A stretch of 37,713 nucleotides of DNA from CAZKXU01 sp964556665 (GTDB lineage Bacteria > Bdellovibrionota_C > UBA2361 > CAZKXU01). The notes beneath the pieces are model-generated. The model made no database searches, was not told where the DNA came from, and saw nothing but the letters and a program-made list of their open reading frames with translations. Of this stretch, positions 32,858 through 37,713 are shown in pieces. The translations under genes and the position numbers were made by a program. Each line of letters begins with the position of its first letter. Positions within the stretch are counted from its first letter, which is position 1. The stretch lies in the NCBI GenBank assembly GCA_964556665.1, contig CAZKXU010000022.1, positions 1 through 37,713 of the forward strand, in the 5' to 3' direction.

Positions 32858-33436
32858 ATGACTATATCTATCATTGACTATAACGGAGGAAACATCTCCT
32901 CTGTATATTACGCGCTAAAACGGCTAGAGCTTGAAGTCCTAGTCTCTTCAGACCCAGTCGTTATAAAACGGGCAAAGCGGGTAGTTTTTCCCGGTGTCGG
33001 ACAGGCTCAACAAGCAATGAGCTATATTAATGAGCATAGTCTTGCTGAGGTAATTAGAGGATTAAAGCAACCTTTTTTGGGGATCTGTCTTGGAATGCAG
33101 ATCTTATCAAACTCAAGTGCTGAGGGTGAGTGCGCCTGTCTAGGCATTATCCCTGACAAAGTAGAACGGATCAAAAATGCTCCAAAGCTACCACATGTTG
33201 GCTGGAATCTGGTAGAAGCAGCAGTGACATCCCCACTTTCTAAGGTGCTCAATAATTACTTCTATTTTGTGCATAGCTTTGCGCTTCCGCTTGGGGAGTA
33301 TACAGCCGGGGTTACTCAATATGGCGATTCGTTTTCGAGTCTGATCATTAAAAACAATTTTATTGGTGTGCAGTTTCATCCGGAAAAAAGTGGAGAGGCT
33401 GGTATCGAGCTGTTAAGGGAGTTTATAAAGATATGA
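32858..33436 (+). CDS. hisH: Imidazole glycerol phosphate synthase, glutaminase subunit
   Basis: Class I glutamine amidotransferase that passes ammonia to HisF. The catalytic triad is visible: C77 in LGICLGMQ, H174 and E176 in VQFHPEKSG. Other landmarks are DYNGGNISSV at the N-terminus and PGVGQAQQAM (oxyanion region). Length 192. The ATG follows palindrome A4 by about 25 nt, and the gene shares an ATGA overlap with hisA. Confidence 0.96.
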   Translation: MTISIIDYNGGNISSVYYALKRLELEVLVSSDPVVIKRAKRVVFPGVGQAQQAMSYINEHSLAEVIRGLKQPFLGICLGMQILSNSSAEGECACLGIIPDKVERIKNAPKLPHVGWNLVEAAVTSPLSKVLNNYFYFVHSFALPLGEYTAGVTQYGDSFSSLIIKNNFIGVQFHPEKSGEAGIELLREFIKI

Positions 33437-34158
33437 TTACTGTTATTCCTGCTATTGATCTGATCGATCAAAAATGTGTGCGCCTGCGCAAAGGAGATTT
33501 CTCTACTATGAGTGTAAAACATCTAGATCCGGTTAGTTTTGCAATTCAGCTAGAACAAAAAGGATTTACAAAATTACACCTGGTTGACCTTGATGGGGCT
33601 AGGGCTGGCACTCCGGTGAATCTTAAGATCCTTAAGGAGATCAGAGCACATACTGATCTAGAGATCGATTTTAGTGGTGGCATTAGAACATTAGAAGATG
33701 CTGCTAAAGTTAAAGATGCTGGAGCAGATTTAATCTGTTTAGGCAGCATCGCTATACAGGATCCTGCTCTCTTTTTAATAATACTTAAACAATTTGGAGC
33801 AGAAAGGATCATTTTGGCGGCTGATTTTAAAGATACTACGGTTCTCTCCTCAGCCTGGAAGGAGAGTTCTAATTTAGATATATTCTCATATTTGGAAACA
33901 CAGATCTGCGCTGGTGTGAGAAACGTTCTTTGTACTGATATCTCTAGAGATGGGATGCTCTCTGGCACAGCCTCTAAACTTTATAAAGAGATATCTAGCC
34001 GTTTCCCTGGAATAAATCTGATTGGCAGTGGCGGAGTTTCTACTTTTTCAGATCTACAGGAGCTTGAGTGCGCAGGAGTAAATTCAGTAGTTGTAGGCAC
34101 AGCCCTCTTTCAAGAAGGTATAGATTTAACACAGTGGAGCGCCAAGAATGTTATGTAA
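33433..34158 (+). CDS. hisA: ProFAR isomerase (phosphoribosylformimino-AICAR-P isomerase)
   Basis: TIM-barrel enzyme acting between HisI/E and HisHF. Landmarks: IPAIDLIDQKCVRLRKGD at the N-terminus with the catalytic Asp, FSGGIRT (phosphate loop), LAADFKD where most relatives have GIDARDG, CTDISRDGMLSG, and a final GSGGVST plus VVGTALF. Length 241. It overlaps hisF by 11 nt. Confidence 0.95.
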   Translation: MITVIPAIDLIDQKCVRLRKGDFSTMSVKHLDPVSFAIQLEQKGFTKLHLVDLDGARAGTPVNLKILKEIRAHTDLEIDFSGGIRTLEDAAKVKDAGADLICLGSIAIQDPALFLIILKQFGAERIILAADFKDTTVLSSAWKESSNLDIFSYLETQICAGVRNVLCTDISRDGMLSGTASKLYKEISSRFPGINLIGSGGVSTFSDLQELECAGVNSVVVGTALFQEGIDLTQWSAKNVM

Positions 34159-34903
34159 ACGGATTATCCCATGTTTGGATATTAAGGATGGTAGAGTTGT
34201 AAAAGGAGTTAATTTTTCAGGGTTACGTGACGCCGGAGATCCTATTGAGTTGGCTGAGCTTTACTCGCAGGGCTTTGCCGATGAATTGGTGCTGCTTGAT
34301 ATCTCAGCTACACTCGAGGGACGCAGTGCAACCCTTGATCTGGTAGGTAAACTAGCTCAAAGGATCACGATACCGTTTACGGTAGGTGGGGGAATTAATG
34401 CAACTATCGATGCGAAAAAGCTGATAAGGGCTGGGGCGGATAAAGTTGCGATAAACACGGCTGCCTATATACGTCCTGCGCTAATAGCTGAACTAGCCAA
34501 TGAAATTGGTTCGCAAGCAGTTATTATAGCTATTGATACTTATCTAGCTGATGGTCTTTGGAGAGTAGCAACGCACTCAGGTAGTAATAGAACGATGAAA
34601 CTGACACTAGAGTGGATCAAAGAGGTTGAGAGTCTAGGTGCGGGAGAGATTCTACTAACAGCTATTAATCACGATGGAGCAAAGAAAGGATTTGCACTAG
34701 ATCTAATTAAAGCTGCAGCAGATCAACTTCACTTACCTCTAATAGCTTCAGGTGGCGCTGGAGGGGTTCAGGACTTTGTAACGGTATTTAATGATGGAGG
34801 GGCTGATGCAGCTCTGGCCGCCTCTATATTTCACTCAGGTGAGCTGTCAGTCTTTACACTTAAACAGGAGTTAATTAAGCGAGGTATCCATGTTAGAACT
34901 TAA
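34148..34903 (+). CDS. hisF: Imidazole glycerol phosphate synthase, cyclase subunit
   Basis: Partner of HisH; uses ammonia to close the imidazole ring and release AICAR. The TIM-barrel landmarks are present: RIIPCLDIKDGRVVKGVNF (catalytic Asp), TVGGGI, AGADKVAINTAA, ALDTY-like second catalytic Asp region (AIDTYLADGLW), LTAINHDGAKKGF and ASGGAGG. Length 251. It overlaps both hisA (11 nt) and hisI (14 nt). Confidence 0.96.
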   Translation: MLCKRIIPCLDIKDGRVVKGVNFSGLRDAGDPIELAELYSQGFADELVLLDISATLEGRSATLDLVGKLAQRITIPFTVGGGINATIDAKKLIRAGADKVAINTAAYIRPALIAELANEIGSQAVIIAIDTYLADGLWRVATHSGSNRTMKLTLEWIKEVESLGAGEILLTAINHDGAKKGFALDLIKAAADQLHLPLIASGGAGGVQDFVTVFNDGGADAALAASIFHSGELSVFTLKQELIKRGIHVRT

Positions 34904-35492
34904 ACCTGATTTTACTAAGTGTCAGGGCCTACTTCCAGCTATAATTCAGAACGTCGAGGATGGTGAAGTATTAATGCTCGGTTATATGAATGCGGAGGCC
35001 TTTGAGGAAACAAGGCGCAGCGGTCGAGTTGTATTTTATAGCCGCTCCAAGAAAAGACTTTGGATGAAAGGAGAGAGCTCAGATCACTTTCTCACAGTCT
35101 CATTAATTAGGCTTGATTGTGATGCGGACACTATCCTAATCCTGGCCAAGCCGAATGGGGAGACCTGCCATCTAGAGCGTAAAAGCTGCTTTGAGGGGGG
35201 ATTTAGTTCCAAATTTAGCTTTTTAAATAACTTAGTGAATGTTATTAAGGAGCGTATTGCTGCAGATGAAGAGGGATCATATGTTGCAAATTTAGTACGT
35301 TCCGGGCTTTCCAAGGTCGCTCAAAAAGTTGGCGAAGAGGCTACTGAGACAGTTATTGAAGCAGTTCGGCAGGACAGGAAAAGACTAATCTCCGAAAGTA
35401 GTGACCTTCTATTTCATCTCCTAATTTTATTGGAAGCCTCCGGCCTTTCTATCGAACATGTTATAGAAGAACTGGAAGTTAGGGCGAAGTAA
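34890..35492 (+). CDS. hisI: Bifunctional phosphoribosyl-AMP cyclohydrolase / phosphoribosyl-ATP pyrophosphatase
   Basis: A HisI-HisE fusion covering steps 2 and 3. The cyclohydrolase part (about 1-110) has LMLGYMNAEAF, GRVVFYSRSKKRLWMKGESS and LDCDADTILI, with the zinc and metal ligands, then CHLERKSCF. The pyrophosphatase part (about 112-200) has the MazG-like EEGSYVANL and KVGEEATETVIEA helices. Length 200. Together with the other genes this completes all ten pathway activities, so the operon should suffice for histidine synthesis. It is the last gene and is followed by two B elements. Confidence 0.95.
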   Translation: MLELKPDFTKCQGLLPAIIQNVEDGEVLMLGYMNAEAFEETRRSGRVVFYSRSKKRLWMKGESSDHFLTVSLIRLDCDADTILILAKPNGETCHLERKSCFEGGFSSKFSFLNNLVNVIKERIAADEEGSYVANLVRSGLSKVAQKVGEEATETVIEAVRQDRKRLISESSDLLFHLLILLEASGLSIEHVIEELEVRAK

Positions 35493-35525
35493 TTTTATAT
35501 CAGAAAATGTGACAGTTCTATTTAT

Positions 35526-35710
35526 CCTAAAAGGAGCAGTTGAAGGCTGTTCAAGGCGGAATTTGCCCGAAAACAGGAGCTGAAACGAATTTCGCCGATT
35601 CACCCAAAAGGTGAGACAACTGAAATACGTTTTCGGGCAAATTCCGGCCTAAAAAAGGGGCAAACTGCTTCTTTTAGGTAAGACTTAATCCGGCAACTGC
35701 CGGATTAAGG
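35526..35710 (+). repeat. Family B structured element, copy B3
   Basis: The closing helix is CCTAAAAGGAGCAGTT (35526-35541) with AACTGCTTCTTTTAGG (35663-35678): the terminal CCTAG/CTAGG of other copies is CCTAA/TTAGG here, still paired. The inner helix pairs 35555-35574 with 35629-35649; its GAATTT/AAATTC core replaces AAAAAT/ATTTTT with pairing kept. A TTCACC hairpin lies at its tip. The 3' hairpin CTTAATCCGGC/GCCGGATTAAG (35684-35709) also differs by a compensated pair. Confidence 0.88.
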
Positions 35711-35768
35711 TTTATTGAGCCATCTAGAGCGATGAAGAGAGCCCAAAAATAGAACCGTCGTCATTTAT

Positions 35769-35954
35769 CCTAGAAAGAGCAGTTCGCATAACGATAAGGC
35801 GAAAAACGCTTGAAAACACGATGAATTCTACAAATATCGAATTCACCCATTGGGTGAACCAACCACCACATTGTTTTCAAGCGTTTTTCGGCCTAAATAA
35901 AGGTTAGAACTGCTTTTTCTAGGTGAACTAAATCCGGCAACTGCCGGATTTAGG
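35769..35954 (+). repeat. Family B structured element, copy B4
   Basis: Tandem to B3, 58 nt away and in the same orientation. The closing helix is CCTAGAAAGAGCAGTTC (35769-35785) with GAACTGCTTTTTCTAGG (35907-35923). The inner helix pairs 35798-35818 with 35872-35893, with ACGCTTG/CAAGCG in place of ATGCCCG/CGGGCA (three compensated pairs). TTCACCC/GGGTGAA (35842-35848/35852-35858) forms the tip. The 3' hairpin CTAAATCCGGC/GCCGGATTTAG (35928-35953) is perfect. B3 and B4 fill 35493-35973 between two convergent genes. Confidence 0.88.
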
Positions 35955-35973
35955 TTTATACAACAACAGCAAT

Positions 35974-37521
35974 TTAATTAAAGTTTAAAACCTCTTCATT
36001 GCTACTAAATATCTTTTTGCTTTTACAATTTTCCGTTTCACTAGCATAGGCAGTTAGCCCAACACTTTGCGGCCACTCATCTTCAACAGTATCACAGAGC
36101 GAAAACAGCCCGTTCTGATCAAAACTACTATCTAAAATATGTTCTTCACTTTTTACTCCATTGATACTTGAAAAAAACATTCGTAAAGGAGCATTAGGAT
36201 TTCCACTGGCTAAAGTTACACAAGCTTCGTTCCCAGTATATAACTGGCGCATATTTGCCTTTAGAAAAATCTCATTTCCTGCATAGGCTCTTATTTCTCC
36301 TTTATTAACCCCTTTAAAATGTGCCTGTGGATCGGAGATCAATAAATCAGGGATATTATCATGATTAAGGTCACCTGCGAATCCAACCTGCCAACCAAGC
36401 CATTTATTATCATCTATCCCAGCAAAGTCATAAAGAACATGACCATTTTTACCATTTAATAAATATGCCCCGCCATTATTATTAAAATCACTAAGTGCGC
36501 CAACAAAGATCTCACTTACTCCATCGAGATTCATATCGCCAACTGCTGCAATTGATTGTCCAAACTGAGTATATTGTGGCCATTCAACTGTGTAAATTAT
36601 GCTCCAATCAACAGGATTGTATACTCTAAGATAAGGGACGATCGCATTAGGTCCACTTACTAAGATTTCAGGAATTGAATCTTGGTTCAGATCTCCAAGA
36701 GGCGTAGTATCATGAGGATAAAGAATACCTTCGTTGTAGCCTATTTTCACTATTAGCGAGCCATCAATGCCGGAAAAAACACGCAGATTGCCCGTAGTTG
36801 TTCCACCAGAATGACAAACACTCAGGTCTGATCCGTTATCAATCACGGTATAATCAGCATACCCATCTAAGTTGATATCTCCTGCGCTGCTGACCTCTGA
36901 GCCAGAGTCAAGACACTCAAAATTAGGATCATCAAAACGATAAATCAGAGATCCATCTTTGCCAGAGCGAACTTCAGCAAATCCTCCCTGAAAAGATCGG
37001 AGCAGCACTCCGCCTATAATTAAATCAGTTGTTCCATCATTGTTGACATCGCCCGCATCGGCTATTGAGCGTCCAAAAGCATAATCACTCTGACTTGATA
37101 TGATTGAGAAGATAATCTGAGCATCTTTCCCCGAGTATACATAAACTTTTCCATAGTTTGTATCTGAATTTTTAATCGTATTATCAGTGACTGCAAAATC
37201 AGTGATGCCATCTAGATTTAAATCACTTAAGGCAGTGGTGGAGCGTCCAAATCCAGTTGCATTATTTTCACCAGTTAATTTTAATAGAGTCGCACCAGTA
37301 GCTCCGGAAAGAATAAGCGCATAGCCAGGTTGATTATCTGGATTCGCTCCAACTAAAAGATCGTTTACCTGATCATTATCAAAATCATCAAGCTTGCTCA
37401 TACTGCCATAGCCCAGATAATCATGAAGCTGCTCTCCAGGGTGACTCCAAAGCATCTCCTGGGCAAAAGCAGAATTTATAAGAAGAAAAAAGACTGCGTT
37501 TAAGATAAGCAATTTAGGCAT
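35974..37521 (-). CDS. Secreted seven-repeat FG-GAP beta-propeller protein
   Basis: A signal peptide (about 1-21, MPKLLILNAVFFLLINSAFA then Q) suits Sec export. Seven FG-GAP/integrin-alpha-like repeats follow, each with a Ca-binding-type D-x-[DN]-x-D-x-x-x-D loop: DFDNDQVND, DLNLDGITD, DVNNDGTTD, DINLDGYAD, DLNQDSIPE, DMNLDGVSE and DLNHDNIPD. Seven units predict a closed seven-blade propeller. A short C-terminal domain (about 425-515), with three scattered Cys, has no recognised family. The likely site is the periplasm or cell surface, with a ligand- or matrix-binding role. The start used is ATG 37521; a GTG one codon earlier is possible. It is convergent with the his operon. Confidence 0.88.
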   Translation of the reverse strand: MPKLLILNAVFFLLINSAFAQEMLWSHPGEQLHDYLGYGSMSKLDDFDNDQVNDLLVGANPDNQPGYALILSGATGATLLKLTGENNATGFGRSTTALSDLNLDGITDFAVTDNTIKNSDTNYGKVYVYSGKDAQIIFSIISSQSDYAFGRSIADAGDVNNDGTTDLIIGGVLLRSFQGGFAEVRSGKDGSLIYRFDDPNFECLDSGSEVSSAGDINLDGYADYTVIDNGSDLSVCHSGGTTTGNLRVFSGIDGSLIVKIGYNEGILYPHDTTPLGDLNQDSIPEILVSGPNAIVPYLRVYNPVDWSIIYTVEWPQYTQFGQSIAAVGDMNLDGVSEIFVGALSDFNNNGGAYLLNGKNGHVLYDFAGIDDNKWLGWQVGFAGDLNHDNIPDLLISDPQAHFKGVNKGEIRAYAGNEIFLKANMRQLYTGNEACVTLASGNPNAPLRMFFSSINGVKSEEHILDSSFDQNGLFSLCDTVEDEWPQSVGLTAYASETENCKSKKIFSSNEEVLNFN

Positions 37522-37611
37522 CACATGAGTATATTATGATCTAAATCATATTCAAACTATTTTTTATTTCAACAATAAATATCTTTTTCTTATTACACGC
37601 CATTACTCTTT

Positions 37612-37713
37612 TAGCTCTTCGCCAAATAAGTTTTTTCACGTATAGCGCGCAGCATTGCTCAGATTGGCACGCCTCGGAAGGAGGAAATCCGCAGCAATAC
37701 TGGAGTATTGCGA
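37612..37713. mobile_element. Family C foldback element, copy C2, cut by the window edge
   Basis: From 37621 it matches the left half of C1 almost base for base (CCAAATAAGTTTTTTCACGT, then the AGCGCGCAGC and GGAAATCC stretches and GCAATAC/GTATTGC with a TGGA loop). The left flank is TTAG where C1 has CTAG, so both follow YTAG. Differences fall in the CGTTGCCCCA arm (CATTGCTCA here). The right half lies beyond the window. Confidence 0.75.

Noticed and set aside
35526..35954. CRISPR array or tRNA-like genes at the B3-B4 tandem
   Set aside because: Only two long diverged units with internal helices; no short identical repeats with spacers, no cloverleaf or CCA end.

Overview
The window is 37.7 kb of dense, moderately AT-rich bacterial chromosome carrying housekeeping genes, probably from an uncultured Gram-negative bacterium. 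Supporting signs are a signal-peptide protein, a lipid/surface-glycan type glycosyltransferase cluster, GT-C membrane enzymes and a proteobacterial-style histidine operon. A 201-residue helical-repeat protein resembles proteins I remember from deltaproteobacterial-type genomes, but the sequence gives no firm taxonomic marker, so the lineage stays open. No rRNA, tRNA, CRISPR array, transposase or phage gene was seen.

Layout. 1-274 holds only hairpins and a GC-rich palindrome. 275-9412 (minus) is a four-gene run read from right to left: an orphan 824-aa protein, a 1020-aa protein ending in a catalytically degenerate RNase II/R (RNB) domain, ligA and gltX. 9413-9743 is a divergent intergenic region holding a structured repeat. 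9744-11231 (plus) encodes an acyl-amino-acid/autoinducer-synthase-like GNAT fused to two cyclic-nucleotide-type sensor domains. 11340-15827 (minus) is a tight run: response regulator, AI-2E-type permease, nadC, birA, coaX and the 201-aa protein. 15828-16446 holds two nested repeat elements. 16447-22575 (minus) encodes a CgeB-like glycosyltransferase and a 1577-aa protein with three GT4 modules and TPRs. 22814-26910 (plus) is an overlapping pair of GT-C-like membrane proteins. 27031-28122 is an arginase/formimidoylglutamase-family enzyme. 28211-35492 is a complete histidine operon, hisG-D-C-NB-H-A-F-IE, in the same order and with the same two fusions as in Escherichia coli. It is preceded by a short His-rich leader peptide that looks like a transcription attenuator. 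35493-35973 holds two tandem structured repeats, and 35974-37521 (minus) encodes a secreted seven-blade FG-GAP propeller protein.

The most unusual content lies between the genes. Three dispersed inverted-repeat families can be defined by eye. Family A (four copies) is a GC-rich paired REP-like palindrome. Family B (four copies, about 185 nt) has a conserved architecture: a 16-17 bp closing helix, a long inner helix capped by a TTCACCC hairpin, then a separate CCGGC hairpin. Many compensatory base changes between copies argue that the fold itself is selected. Family C (one full and one truncated copy) is a 178-nt foldback with 27-nt terminal inverted repeats. One C copy has inserted inside the closing helix of a B copy, flanked by a CTAG repeat, which reconstructs the uninterrupted B element and shows that C is, or was, mobile. 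These repeats sit in promoter regions, between convergent genes and inside operons, including the his operon.
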